The notes: generated by a model not told the origin, from the sequence alone. A stretch of 64,000 bases of DNA from an uncultured Bacteroidales bacterium (GCA_902798965.1 CADBYS010000002.1:124001-188000); one strand, 5' to 3'. Numbered from the stretch's first letter, positions 45,123 to 54,315 are shown. A program made the numbers and translations.

Positions 45123-46373
45123 TTGGCCATCCTCTCAGAAATATGGAGCAGCATCAGCAACAACCGTTTTCGCACGGCGATGACGGGGTTTGCTATTGCC
45201 TGGGGCATATTCATCCTCGTCGTGTTGCTTGGTGCCAGCAATGGCCTGCAAAACGGCATTCAGGAGGGCTTTGGCGACAAAGCCAGCAATGCCGTGGAGA
45301 TCACTGCCGGATGGACGCAGCTGCCGTACAAAGGACTGCCCAAGGATCGCGAACTCTACTTCACCTTGCGCGATGTCAATACCGTGCGCGCCTTGCCTGA
45401 GATTGATCTCTTCGCCGCAGTGGTGCAAAAGAACAACACCGTCAACTACGGCACTGCCTATACATCCGTGCGTGTCTTGGGGGTCAGCGGCGATTACCAG
45501 CAGATATTGCGCAAGCAGATCAGCGCCGGACGATTCCTCAACCGCCACGACGATAGCGAACGAGCCAAGGTCTGCGTGCTCGACAAACGCACCGTCGAGG
45601 AACTGGGTAACCAGGATCTGCTCGGCAAATATATCCACATAGGCGATGTGCCGTTCTTGGTGATAGGTATCTGTGCCAACGGCGACCGATGGGAAGGAGC
45701 ATCCGTGCACATACCCATCTCTACCTGCATGGCTATCTTTGCTACCGACAAACATATCCAGAAACTCTTCGTCACCACCGATGCCGATACCCGCACGCCG
45801 AAGACGAGCGGCAGACAGCGTCCGTGGGAACGACCGCCAAGCCCCTTTGAGCAGAAACTTCGCAACACCCTCGCACCTTCCATGCAGTTCGATCCCAAGG
45901 ACGACGGCGCACTATGGGTGTGGAGTCAGGCGGAGCGACTTGAAGATACCAACGGCGCGATGTCGGCCATCCGGCTCTTCGTGCTTATCATTGGTATATG
46001 TACGCTTATCTCCGGTGCGGTAGGCGTGAGCAACATCATGCTCGTCAGCGTACGCGAACGAACGAAGGAGTTCGGCATCCGCAAGGCTATCGGCGCGCCG
46101 CCGCGGATCATCCTCCTCACCGTGGTGGGCGAGAGTGTGCTTATCACCGCAATGTTCGGCTACATAGGTATGTTCGTCGGTATTGCTGTGATGGAGGCTA
46201 TCAACATGTTGGTGCCCGAGGGCGACTTCCCCTTCCGCAACCCAACGGTGGATATACCCGCCGTCAGCATCGCTACGTTCATCCTCGTCATCGTGGGAGT
46301 GATCGCCGGTGCTATCCCCGCCGTTCGCGCCATGCGCATCAAACCCATCGAAGCATTGAACTACGAAAAATAA
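45123..46373 (+). CDS. MacB-type ABC permease (first)
   Basis: 416 residues, FtsX/MacB fold: one N-terminal helix (GFAIAWGIFILVVLLGASNG), a large periplasmic domain (about 50-280), then three helices with VRERTKEFGIRKAIGAPP. The start is a TTG directly after a repeat; alignment with its paralogue (MDFFSEIWQTISKN versus AILSEIWSSISNN) puts the start here, so the repeat may have displaced an ATG. Pairs with the permease encoded next to it, which is 30 bp downstream. Confidence 0.9.
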   Translation: MAILSEIWSSISNNRFRTAMTGFAIAWGIFILVVLLGASNGLQNGIQEGFGDKASNAVEITAGWTQLPYKGLPKDRELYFTLRDVNTVRALPEIDLFAAVVQKNNTVNYGTAYTSVRVLGVSGDYQQILRKQISAGRFLNRHDDSERAKVCVLDKRTVEELGNQDLLGKYIHIGDVPFLVIGICANGDRWEGASVHIPISTCMAIFATDKHIQKLFVTTDADTRTPKTSGRQRPWERPPSPFEQKLRNTLAPSMQFDPKDDGALWVWSQAERLEDTNGAMSAIRLFVLIIGICTLISGAVGVSNIMLVSVRERTKEFGIRKAIGAPPRIILLTVVGESVLITAMFGYIGMFVGIAVMEAINMLVPEGDFPFRNPTVDIPAVSIATFILVIVGVIAGAIPAVRAMRIKPIEALNYEK

Positions 46374-46375
46374 GC

Positions 46376-46395
46376 ATCAGCCAATCTTGGCTGAT
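46376..46395 (+). other. Hairpin before the second permease gene
   Basis: ATCAGCCA-ATCT-TGGCTGAT, 8-bp stem, 8 bp before the ATG and 2 bp after the previous stop. Matches the hairpin before porV; loop ATCT also matches the one at the end of groES. Confidence 0.7.
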
Positions 46396-46403
46396 AAACA
46401 ACA

Positions 46404-47639
46404 ATGGATTTCTTTAGCGAAATATGGCAAACCATCAGCAAGAACCGCTCCCGCTCCTTGCTTACCGCTTTTGGCGTGTTCTGGGGCATGCTGATGCTTA
46501 TCGTGCTCATCGGGCTCGGTAACGCGCTATCCGGCGGCATATATTCCCAGATCAGCGGTTTTGCCATGAACTCGTGTACCATGGGTGCTGCGCAAACAGG
46601 CAAGCCGTACAAGGGCTTCCAGCGCGGTCGCCAGTGGGAGATCCAACTCAGCGACCTCGATGTCGTCCGTCAGCGCGTCGATGACATCGAAGGGCTATCG
46701 CCGATGGTGTTCACGGGCTCAAAAACGATCTCGCGTGGCGAGTACCATGGCGATTACGACCTGGTGGGCGTTACGCCCGACTATACCAAGGTGCTCGTCT
46801 CACCGCTTCTATACGGACGCTTCATCAACGAGATCGACATGCGCGAACGGCGCAAGGTCTGCGTGCTTGGTATCGAGGCCTATCGCAAGCTCTTCCCTTT
46901 GGGCGGCAACCCCATAGGCGAGCGTATCTTCTGCGGTAGTATTCAGTTCACCATCGTGGGTGTGCGCAAGCAGAATGAGAATAGTATATATATCGGCGGC
47001 GACCCCGACAAGATGGTGCAAGCACCTGTCACAACCATCCAGAAAGCTTATAACCTCGGCGAAACGGTGCATATCCTCATGGCGGTTGCCAAACCCAACG
47101 TACCCGTCTCCGAGATCGAGAAAGGCATCAAGGATGTGCTCAAAGAGCGCCATCAGATTGCCCCGGACGACGACAAGGCACTCTGGGGATTCAATGCCGA
47201 GGAAGAGATGAAAGCCTTGGGTTACCTGACCATGGGTCTGACAGCGCTCATATGGCTCATCGGCTTGGGAACACTCATCTCCGGCGCTATCGGTGTTACG
47301 AACATCATGCTCGTCACCGTGCGCGAACGAACCAAAGAGATCGGCATCCGCCGGGCTATAGGCGCATCGCCATGGGTGATCATGCGCCAGATCGTAGCCG
47401 AGAGCCTCGTGCTCACAGCCATGGCAGGCTTGGCGGGAATAATGGCAGGTGTGGGAGTTGTGCTCCTGACAGGCAAGATCCTCGAGCACTCGGATACCTT
47501 CCTCAAAGCACCCAACGTCAGCTTCGGCGTAGCCGTCAGCTGCCTGGTCATCATTATCATCATCGGCATCCTTGCAGGCTTACTCCCTGCCATCCGTGCC
47601 CTGAACATCAAACCAATAGAAGCATTAAGTGAAGAGTAA
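46404..47639 (+). CDS. MacB-type ABC permease (second)
   Basis: 411 residues, same architecture as its neighbour: helix GVFWGMLMLIVLIGLGNAL, periplasmic MacB_PCD domain, and C-terminal helices with VRERTKEIGIRRAIGASP. Two distinct permeases with one ATPase suggest a heterodimer, common in Bacteroidota. The adaptor gene begins 1 bp after its stop. Confidence 0.92.
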   Translation: MDFFSEIWQTISKNRSRSLLTAFGVFWGMLMLIVLIGLGNALSGGIYSQISGFAMNSCTMGAAQTGKPYKGFQRGRQWEIQLSDLDVVRQRVDDIEGLSPMVFTGSKTISRGEYHGDYDLVGVTPDYTKVLVSPLLYGRFINEIDMRERRKVCVLGIEAYRKLFPLGGNPIGERIFCGSIQFTIVGVRKQNENSIYIGGDPDKMVQAPVTTIQKAYNLGETVHILMAVAKPNVPVSEIEKGIKDVLKERHQIAPDDDKALWGFNAEEEMKALGYLTMGLTALIWLIGLGTLISGAIGVTNIMLVTVRERTKEIGIRRAIGASPWVIMRQIVAESLVLTAMAGLAGIMAGVGVVLLTGKILEHSDTFLKAPNVSFGVAVSCLVIIIIIGILAGLLPAIRALNIKPIEALSEE

Positions 47640-47640
47640 T

Positions 47641-48762
47641 ATGAAAAAAGTTTTTCATTGGATCATCATCATCCTGCTTATAGCAGGCGTAGTTGGCACT
47701 TTTGTTGTGTTGTGGAAACGTCAGCAACCCAAACCCGTGCAATACGAGCAGCTGCGTGTGGAGCGCGGTAACCTGGAGAAGCGCACCATCGTCACCGGCA
47801 AGGTCGAACCCCGCGACGAGGTAGCTGTCAAGGCGCAGATACAAGGTATCATCGCCGAGCTCTACAAGGAAGCCGGACAACCCGTACGCAAGGGCGAAGC
47901 GATCGCTACTATCCGCGTCGTGCCCGAGATGCAGGCACTCAGCAGTGCCGAGTCGCGTCTGCGTCTGGCGGAAGTCAGTCTGCGTAATGTGCGACATGTG
48001 TATGAGCGCGACTCCGTGCTCTATGCCCAGAAAGTCATCTCCCTCGAGGATTACGATAAATCCGAACTCCAATACGCCAAAGCTATCGAGGAGCTGCAGA
48101 ATGCGCAGGATAACCTCAGCATCGTCAAGGAGGGTGTAACGGCTGCCACCAAGGAGTCCGGCAACACCATCGTCCGTTCCAGCATCTCCGGCACAATCCT
48201 CGAGATTCCCGTCAAGGTCGGCAACTCCGTACAATCTGTCGGCGCCTTCAGCGAAGGTACAACCATCGCTACCGTGGCGGATATGTCCGATATGCTCTTC
48301 GTGGGCAAGATGGATGAGACTGAGGTCGGCAAGCTCCGCGAAGGCATGCCGATGGATCTGATCATTGGTGCACTCAACGACCAACGCTTCGCCGCTACGC
48401 TCGAGTATATTGCCCCCAAAGGTACGGAATCCAACGGCGCGATGATGTTCGAGATCCGTGCCGCAGCGCGTATCCCCGACAGCATTCAGGTACGTGCCGG
48501 CTACAGCGCCAATGCCGAGATCGTCCTCGCCGCCCGTTACGATGTGCTCACACTCGCTGAGGCGGCTGTGCACATGACCGCCGACAGTACCTACGTCGAG
48601 CTCCTCAACGATTCCATCCCGGACAACGTAACCCGCACGCTCGTCACCACAGGCATGTCCGACGGCATACGTGTTGAGATCACCTCCGGTCTCGCCGAAG
48701 GCGACCTCGTTCGCGGCAACGAAATAACCGAACAACCCGCCGGCATGATGCCCGGCAAGTAA
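47641..48762 (+). CDS. HlyD/MacA-type periplasmic adaptor
   Basis: 373 residues. An N-terminal anchor (VFHWIIIILLIAGVVGTFVVLW) is followed by a split biotinyl-lipoyl domain (VKAQIQGIIAELYKEAGQPVRKGE), a helical hairpin (about 100-160) that docks with TolC, and beta-barrel domains. It links the two permeases to the TolC-like channel. The exported compound is unknown. Confidence 0.93.
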   Translation: MKKVFHWIIIILLIAGVVGTFVVLWKRQQPKPVQYEQLRVERGNLEKRTIVTGKVEPRDEVAVKAQIQGIIAELYKEAGQPVRKGEAIATIRVVPEMQALSSAESRLRLAEVSLRNVRHVYERDSVLYAQKVISLEDYDKSELQYAKAIEELQNAQDNLSIVKEGVTAATKESGNTIVRSSISGTILEIPVKVGNSVQSVGAFSEGTTIATVADMSDMLFVGKMDETEVGKLREGMPMDLIIGALNDQRFAATLEYIAPKGTESNGAMMFEIRAAARIPDSIQVRAGYSANAEIVLAARYDVLTLAEAAVHMTADSTYVELLNDSIPDNVTRTLVTTGMSDGIRVEITSGLAEGDLVRGNEITEQPAGMMPGK

Positions 48763-48768
48763 CATTGC

Positions 48769-48895
48769 ATTCGTTTAATTCGCTTAATTCGTGAACACTA
48801 GGTTTTCCCCGACAAACGGGGAAAACCGCCACGGGGAAAGGGGCTAATTCGTTTAATTCGTTTAATTCGTTTAATTCGCTTAATTCGTGAACAGA
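48769..48895 (+). repeat. 9-nt TTTAATTCG repeats around a perfect hairpin
   Basis: Blocks of TTTAATTCG or CTTAATTCG units on both sides, each ending TTCGTGAACA, flank GGTTTTCCCCG-ACAAA-CGGGGAAAACC (48801-48827), an 11-bp perfect stem. The whole adaptor-to-tolC spacer is repeat. Confidence 0.93.
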
Positions 48896-48897
48896 AT

Positions 48898-50196
48898 ATG
48901 CGCAAAGTTTTAACCTTCATAGTGGCTTTCGTGACCCTCGCGGCATCCGCCGAGACCTTCACGCTGCAGCAGTGCCTCGACACCGCCATAGCGAACAACA
49001 TCGCGCTCATGCAGCAAAAGAACGCCTACGCCTCATCGTCCATCCAGTACAAGCAGTCGCTCACCAACCTCTCGCCGTCAGTCTCAGCCGGCGCGTCGCA
49101 GATGTGGTCGTTCGGCCGCTCTACAGGTGCGAATAATATGATTACCAGCACTAACTCCGCTTCCACCTCCTTCAACCTCAATGCCTCGCTCCTGCTCTTC
49201 GATGGCTTGGGTATGAAGTTCGCCATCGATCAGGCACGCGCATCCATGCAATCATCCGAGGCATCCGTGCAGGCTTCCGAACTGCAACTGCGGCTTAACA
49301 TCTCATCCATGTACCTGCAGGTGCTGCTCAACAAGCAACTCTTGCTCGTAGCTGAGGAGCAGGCTAACGAAACGCGCCGCACCCTGCACAAGGACTCCCT
49401 GCTCATGCTCGCCAACCGCCTGGCGGAAGGGGAGGTCTATGCCATCATCGCACAGCTCGGAAACGAACAGCTGCAGGTAGTGCAGGCGGAGAACAATGTC
49501 CGCATCGCCCTCATGAACCTCGCGCAAGCCATGAACATCGATCCGCTGGATTTCGATATCGTGGAAATCCCGCTTGCCGAACTCCAGGAAGGTGCTGTGC
49601 TACCCTCGCGCGACGATGTGCTCGCACTCGCTTTGGAACAACGCCCCGAGATACGTGCCCGGCAATATGCCATTGATGCGCAGCAAGCCATGCTCAAGCA
49701 GCGCAAAGCGGCTTATTCGCCCACACTATCCGCCAATGCCGGTATGGGAACAGGCTACTATAGCACAACCAACAAAGCTTTTGGCGACCAACTCGGCGAA
49801 AACCTCCAGGGAACCGTAGGCCTTACGCTCTCTATCCCTATCTACGACAAGATGCAGACGCCCTACGCCATCAAGCGCCAGCAGATTGCTCTGGAAGATG
49901 CCAAACTCAGCCTCGAGCAGCAGAAACTCGATATACGCAAGGAAGTCGAGCAGGCATACTATAACGCACTCAATGCCCTCACCGAGGCGCAAGCCGCCGA
50001 ACAGGCGCTCGCCAATGCGCGCATAGCACTCGACTACCAGCAGCGCAAGTACGAAGCCGGGCGCTCTTCGTCCTACGAGTACACAACGGCCAAGACCAAT
50101 TTTGCCAAAGCCGAGCAGTCCCTCCTGCAATCGCAATACAACTACCTCTTCCGCCTGCGTATACTGCATTACTATGCAGGTACGGGCTTACTCTAA
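48898..50196 (+). CDS. TolC-family outer membrane efflux channel
   Basis: 432 residues with a signal peptide (MRKVLTFIVAFVTLAASA) and two OEP repeats. FTLQQCLDTAIANN and the long helical stretches with heptad-like LALEQRPEIRARQYAI support the TolC fold. It supplies the outer-membrane duct for the upstream adaptor-ABC pump. rlmD starts 13 bp downstream. Confidence 0.93.
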   Translation: MRKVLTFIVAFVTLAASAETFTLQQCLDTAIANNIALMQQKNAYASSSIQYKQSLTNLSPSVSAGASQMWSFGRSTGANNMITSTNSASTSFNLNASLLLFDGLGMKFAIDQARASMQSSEASVQASELQLRLNISSMYLQVLLNKQLLLVAEEQANETRRTLHKDSLLMLANRLAEGEVYAIIAQLGNEQLQVVQAENNVRIALMNLAQAMNIDPLDFDIVEIPLAELQEGAVLPSRDDVLALALEQRPEIRARQYAIDAQQAMLKQRKAAYSPTLSANAGMGTGYYSTTNKAFGDQLGENLQGTVGLTLSIPIYDKMQTPYAIKRQQIALEDAKLSLEQQKLDIRKEVEQAYYNALNALTEAQAAEQALANARIALDYQQRKYEAGRSSSYEYTTAKTNFAKAEQSLLQSQYNYLFRLRILHYYAGTGLL

Positions 50197-50209
50197 TCTC
50201 TTCTGCTAT

Positions 50210-51658
50210 ATGAAAAAAAAGAATCTACCTCTCCTTCCCTCGGTCACCATCACTGGTATCGGTGCGGAAGGTAAAGCGATAACACGAGTTCCTATGCCCA
50301 ACGGCGAAGGTGGCACAAGCGATATCGTTTGCTTCGTCCCCTATTGTGTCCCTGGCGATGTGGTGGACTTGCAAGTCACCAAAAAGAAACACTCGTTCAT
50401 GGAAGCGCGTGTCGAGCGGTTCGTCTCCTATTCCGATAAGCGCTGCGAACCCGTCTGCCCCCACTACGGCGAGTGCGGAGGGTGCAAGTGGCAGATCCTG
50501 CCGTATGAGGAGCAACTGCGCTACAAGCAGCAGCAGGTCTTTGACAACCTCACGCGCATCGGCAAGGTCGAACTGCCTGAGTTTATGCCTATTCTCGGCA
50601 GCAAGCATATCTATGCCTACCGCAACAAACTCGAGTTCTCATGTGCCGACCGCAAGTGGCTCTCGTGGGATACTATCCATGCTGCCGGAGGATTGGACAA
50701 GATTGATACCTCCTACGGCATCGGCTTCCACATCCCCAATTGCTTCGACAAGGTGCTTGATATAGAGGATTGTCATCTCATGCCCGATATCAACAACCGT
50801 ATCCGCAACGGTGTGCGCACCTTTGCACGCGAGCACGGTCTCACCTTCTATAACGAACATACCCACCAGGGCATGCTTCGTACGCTCATCCTCCGTACCA
50901 ACCACCGCGGCGAGATTATGCTCATCGTCGTCTTTGGTGAGCCAATCACCAATCACAAATCACAAATAACAAATCTGCTCGAGTTCCTCCACACCGAGTT
51001 CCCCGAGATCATCTCGCTGCTCTATGTCGAGAACCTCAAGATGAACGACACCATTGCCGATCAGGATATCCATGTCTATTTCGGGCAGGATCATATCATC
51101 GAGCAGATGGAGGATCTGCAGTTCAAGGTCGGTCCCAAGTCGTTCTATCAGACCAACACCGAGCAGGCATACGAACTCTACAAGGTTGCCCGTGAGTTTG
51201 CGCAACTGACAGGCGACGAACTGGTATATGACTTATATACAGGCACGGGAACGATAGCGAACTTCGTGGCGAGAAAAGCAAAGCAAGTTATTGGTATAGA
51301 GTATGTTCCGGAGGCAATAGAGGACGCCAAAGTGAACTCGGAGATTAACGGGATAACGAATACGTTGTTCTATGCGGGCGACATGAAAGATGTGCTCAAC
51401 GATGCCTTCCTCGCCGAACATGGTCGCCCTGATATCATCATTACCGATCCCCCGCGCGCCGGTATGCACGAGGATGTGGTGGCTACTATCCTCCGTGCCG
51501 AACCAAAACGGATTGTCTATGTCAGTTGCAACCCTGCGACCCAGGCGCGCGATCTCGCCATGCTCGACGAACGTTACCGCGTCACACGCGTCCAACCCGT
51601 CGATATGTTTCCCCATACCCAACACGTAGAGAACGTTGTACAACTTACTCTACGCTAA
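50210..51658 (+). CDS. rlmD: 23S rRNA (uracil-C5)-methyltransferase, RlmD/RumA type
   Basis: 482 residues from the ATG at 50210 (an upstream frame is only an extension into tolC). TRAM domain at the N-terminus, four clustered cysteines (CEPVCPHYGECGGC) for a 4Fe-4S cluster, SAM motif YDLYTGTGTIANFVA, and catalytic Cys in VYVSCNPATQARDLAML. It methylates a 23S rRNA uracil; the exact position (747 or 1939 type) is uncertain, so the symbol is by family. Residues about 245-255 (ITNHKSQITN) are a repeat-made insert. Confidence 0.88.
   Translation: MKKKNLPLLPSVTITGIGAEGKAITRVPMPNGEGGTSDIVCFVPYCVPGDVVDLQVTKKKHSFMEARVERFVSYSDKRCEPVCPHYGECGGCKWQILPYEEQLRYKQQQVFDNLTRIGKVELPEFMPILGSKHIYAYRNKLEFSCADRKWLSWDTIHAAGGLDKIDTSYGIGFHIPNCFDKVLDIEDCHLMPDINNRIRNGVRTFAREHGLTFYNEHTHQGMLRTLILRTNHRGEIMLIVVFGEPITNHKSQITNLLEFLHTEFPEIISLLYVENLKMNDTIADQDIHVYFGQDHIIEQMEDLQFKVGPKSFYQTNTEQAYELYKVAREFAQLTGDELVYDLYTGTGTIANFVARKAKQVIGIEYVPEAIEDAKVNSEINGITNTLFYAGDMKDVLNDAFLAEHGRPDIIITDPPRAGMHEDVVATILRAEPKRIVYVSCNPATQARDLAMLDERYRVTRVQPVDMFPHTQHVENVVQLTLR
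50944..50975 (+). repeat. In-frame AATCACA repeat inside rlmD
   Basis: CAATCACCAATCACAAATCA and the following CAAATAACAAAT are the same words as the spacer repeat at 45069-45120, here inside a conserved gene, in frame. Confidence 0.93.
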
Positions 51659-51702
51659 AGGCAAGTGTATCGGCTAATAATCAAAACGTATAGGTAAAAT
51701 CG

Positions 51703-52950
51703 TTAGCGAATAACAGCCAGAATCTGCTCGGCAATCTGCTCTTTGGCTGCCAATGGCAGACGATGGCTCTCAACATCCGTCGGCTGACAGTTGTCGGCCG
51801 TATGCTTATATACAGTCACGCTGTTGGTATCCGTGCCGAAGCCAGCGCCTTGCTCGCGCAGACTGTTCATTACAATATAATCAAGGTGTTTGGTTTGTAG
51901 TTTCTTGAGCGCATTCTGCTGCTCGTTGTCGGTCTCCAAAGCGAAACCGACCAGTGTTTGTCCGGGGCGTTTGCTTTCCCCCAGACTGCGGGCTATATCC
52001 TTCGTCTCTTTCAGGGTGATGACGTTCGTCAGGTCTTGCCCTTTTTTCATCTTGTGGTCAGCAACCGTGGCAGGTGTCATATCCGCCACTGCTGCGGCTA
52101 AGATAGCCATATCCGCCTCTTGCCATGCAGCCATCGTCGCCTCGTACATCTGTTGTGCGGATACGACATCGATGCGTCTGCACGAGCCTACGCCCTGCAT
52201 AGCAGGGTGGTACAGTACAGGCGACCAGTGTTCGGTCGTTACGCCCATCACCAGCGTCACGTCTGCGCCGTGATGCATCCACGCCTTAGCCAACGCTATG
52301 CCCATCTTCCCCGACGAGTGGTTGCTAATGAACCGCACAGGGTCGATAGCTTCACGCGTAGCACCGGCTGTGATCAACACATGCCTTCCAAGTTTGTCTT
52401 TCGGTGTCAGCGCAGCCTCCACAGCATCCAGCAGCACCTCGGGCTCTTGCATCCTTCCTCGGCCGTTCGTGCCGCATGCCAGGAACCCTTCTGCGCAATC
52501 TAACACATCTACGTTCGGCCGTTGTGCCAACGTCCGCATCGCCTCTTGCAACGCATCGCCGCTGTACATCTGATCGTTCATCGCCGGCGCTATCACCACA
52601 GGCTTGCGCATCGCTGCCAGTGTTGTGGTCAGCGCGTCGTCGGCTATGCCGGCTGCGTACTTGCATATCACATCGTGCGTGGCGGGGGCTACAATCATCG
52701 CATCCGCCCACACCGGCAAGGATATATGCTCGGTCGAGTGGTCATTGATGGCGGCAAACACATCGCTATATACCTTGTTTCCGCTCAGCGTCTGCAAGGT
52801 CAGGTCGGTCACGAACTCCAAAGCATGCTTTGTGGTCGTGACTTTCACTTCCGCTCCGCGCTTGCGAAGCAGACGAATAAGTTCGGGAATCTTGTATGCC
52901 GCAATTCCCGAACCTATACCTATTACTATATGCTTGCCGTTTATGTTCAT
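51703..52950 (-). CDS. coaBC: Bifunctional phosphopantothenoylcysteine decarboxylase/synthase
   Basis: 415 residues from MNINGKHIVIGIGSGIAAYK (52950); an upstream in-frame ATG at 53010 lies within a repeat element and is rejected. CoaC domain: active His in HISLPVWAD, the PAMN-like APAMNDQMY and the Cys-bearing flap. CoaB domain: TAGATREAIDPVRFISNHSSGKMG. Together they make 4-phosphopantetheine from 4-phosphopantothenate for coenzyme A. It follows rpoZ and bamD, the usual Bacteroidota order. Confidence 0.96.
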   Translation of the reverse strand: MNINGKHIVIGIGSGIAAYKIPELIRLLRKRGAEVKVTTTKHALEFVTDLTLQTLSGNKVYSDVFAAINDHSTEHISLPVWADAMIVAPATHDVICKYAAGIADDALTTTLAAMRKPVVIAPAMNDQMYSGDALQEAMRTLAQRPNVDVLDCAEGFLACGTNGRGRMQEPEVLLDAVEAALTPKDKLGRHVLITAGATREAIDPVRFISNHSSGKMGIALAKAWMHHGADVTLVMGVTTEHWSPVLYHPAMQGVGSCRRIDVVSAQQMYEATMAAWQEADMAILAAAVADMTPATVADHKMKKGQDLTNVITLKETKDIARSLGESKRPGQTLVGFALETDNEQQNALKKLQTKHLDYIVMNSLREQGAGFGTDTNSVTVYKHTADNCQPTDVESHRLPLAAKEQIAEQILAVIR

Positions 52951-52960
52951 GTTGGCTTTT

Positions 52961-53092
52961 TTGGGGTCCCCGACACAAAATAATCGACATCGCTCACGAT
53001 GGAGAACCATTTATTTTGTGGTGGGGGGAGCGGAGGCAATCGTGCGCTTTATGCCGCAAGGCGGCATCTGTTAGCGCGATTTGCCGAACGCG
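52961..53092. repeat. GGGGTCCCC structured element, copy B
   Basis: It starts TTGGGGTCCCCGACACAA and ends TTGCCGAACGCGT. The arms AATCGTGCGC and GCGCGATT pair around ATGCCG-CAAGG-CGGCAT; ACAAAATAA pairs with TTATTTTGT. It fills the gap between the rpoZ stop and coaBC, about 30 nt longer than copy A. Confidence 0.88.
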
Positions 53093-53443
53093 TCAGCGCA
53101 ACATCTCGTCACGATTGCCGTTGTTGCAAACGATCTGATTGTCAATCAGCTCTTGCGTGGCAATCAACGTAGCCTTAGGTAGAATCTCGTACGAACGCGA
53201 GATCTCGATCTGCTCCTTGTTCTCGAATGTCTCTTCGATATCGCCGCGGTCAACACTGAAGTCTTGCAGCTTGTTGTCCAACTCCTTTTTCAGCGATGCG
53301 CTGATCTGATTGGCGCGCTTGCCGATGATAGCTACAGCCTCATATACGTTGCCCACGCGGCTGGCCAAATCGTTCATGTCACGTGTGATGGTCGTCTTTG
53401 GAGCTTTGCTCTTCTTGTAATCCAAATTAAATGATGGAATCAT
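53093..53443 (-). CDS. rpoZ: RNA polymerase omega subunit (Rpb6-like)
   Basis: 116 residues of the Bacteroidota omega type: LDYKKSKAPKTTITRDMNDLASRVGNVYEAVAIIGKRANQIS, then a helical, acidic tail. Omega aids RNA polymerase assembly. Its position between bamD and coaBC is the standard one. The stop codon lies against the repeat element downstream. Confidence 0.88.
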   Translation of the reverse strand: MIPSFNLDYKKSKAPKTTITRDMNDLASRVGNVYEAVAIIGKRANQISASLKKELDNKLQDFSVDRGDIEETFENKEQIEISRSYEILPKATLIATQELIDNQIVCNNGNRDEMLR

Positions 53444-53481
53444 GTTATTTACGTTTTTATTATTTTCGATTATAGTTGTTC

Positions 53482-54315
53482 CTACCTGAGCACCTTGTCG
53501 ATATCTTTCTTTAGGCGGTCGGCAGCTTGCCGGTGCTTGGAGGTCGGGAAGTCGGTGATGAAATTGTAGTATTCGTCCTCCGCACTGCGTGCGCGCTCGG
53601 CTTTCTTGTCCTCAAACGAGTTAACCATCTGCTGGTACTTGGCCTGTAGGATGATCCAACTCAGCTCTTCGGTATAACTGTTGCCCGGGTAGTTCTTGAT
53701 AGCGTTCTTGGCTACAATCTCTGCCGACAGATAGTTGTTGCCCAGGTATGTGCCCAGATTGTAATACAGCTCTGCGCTGAAATATTCCTTTTGCGCCAGG
53801 CGGTCGTACATCTCGTCAATCTGCTTGTACGCATCGGCTGCGTAGGGGCTTTCCGGAAACATCTCCACGAACTCTGTCAACCATCGGATAGCTTTCTGCG
53901 TTATCTGCTGGTCAAGTCGTGCATCCGGCGCATCGATATAGTAGCAATGGCCGATCTGATAACGCGCCTCCATGATGTACTTGCCTTTCGGGTAGTTGCG
54001 CGCATACGCCTCATAGTACTCAGCAGCCGTCTCATAATCCTTGTTGCCCATGTAGCAGCGAGCCATATAGCATACGATATCCTCGTTGCGCTCTGTACCT
54101 TTGTAGTACGTCGCCACATCCTCCAGCAGCGACTGTGCACGCACATACTGCCCTTCGTTGAAGTACTGCAACGCTGCCTCGTATTTCAATTGTGGGTCTT
54201 TGGATTTCAGTAGTTTCTGGTACTCTCCGCAACCCGCAAACAACACAACAACGATTGCCATAACAACAACCATCGCTGCGCGATGTACTCTATATCTATC
54301 GGTTTGATTTCGCAT
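53482..54315 (-). CDS. bamD: Outer membrane assembly lipoprotein BamD
   Basis: 277 residues from the ATG at 54315. A basic leader, hydrophobic run MVVVMAIVVVLFAG and lipobox Cys (AGCGEY) give an outer-membrane lipoprotein; tetratricopeptide-like repeats follow (ALQYFNEGQYVRAQSLLEDV, AAEYYEAYARNYPKGKY). BamD is an essential part of the BAM complex. A promoter lies 65 bp upstream, heading bamD-rpoZ-coaBC. The longer in-frame ATG at 54366 would sit at the promoter and is rejected. Confidence 0.93.
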   Translation of the reverse strand: MRNQTDRYRVHRAAMVVVMAIVVVLFAGCGEYQKLLKSKDPQLKYEAALQYFNEGQYVRAQSLLEDVATYYKGTERNEDIVCYMARCYMGNKDYETAAEYYEAYARNYPKGKYIMEARYQIGHCYYIDAPDARLDQQITQKAIRWLTEFVEMFPESPYAADAYKQIDEMYDRLAQKEYFSAELYYNLGTYLGNNYLSAEIVAKNAIKNYPGNSYTEELSWIILQAKYQQMVNSFEDKKAERARSAEDEYYNFITDFPTSKHRQAADRLKKDIDKVLR

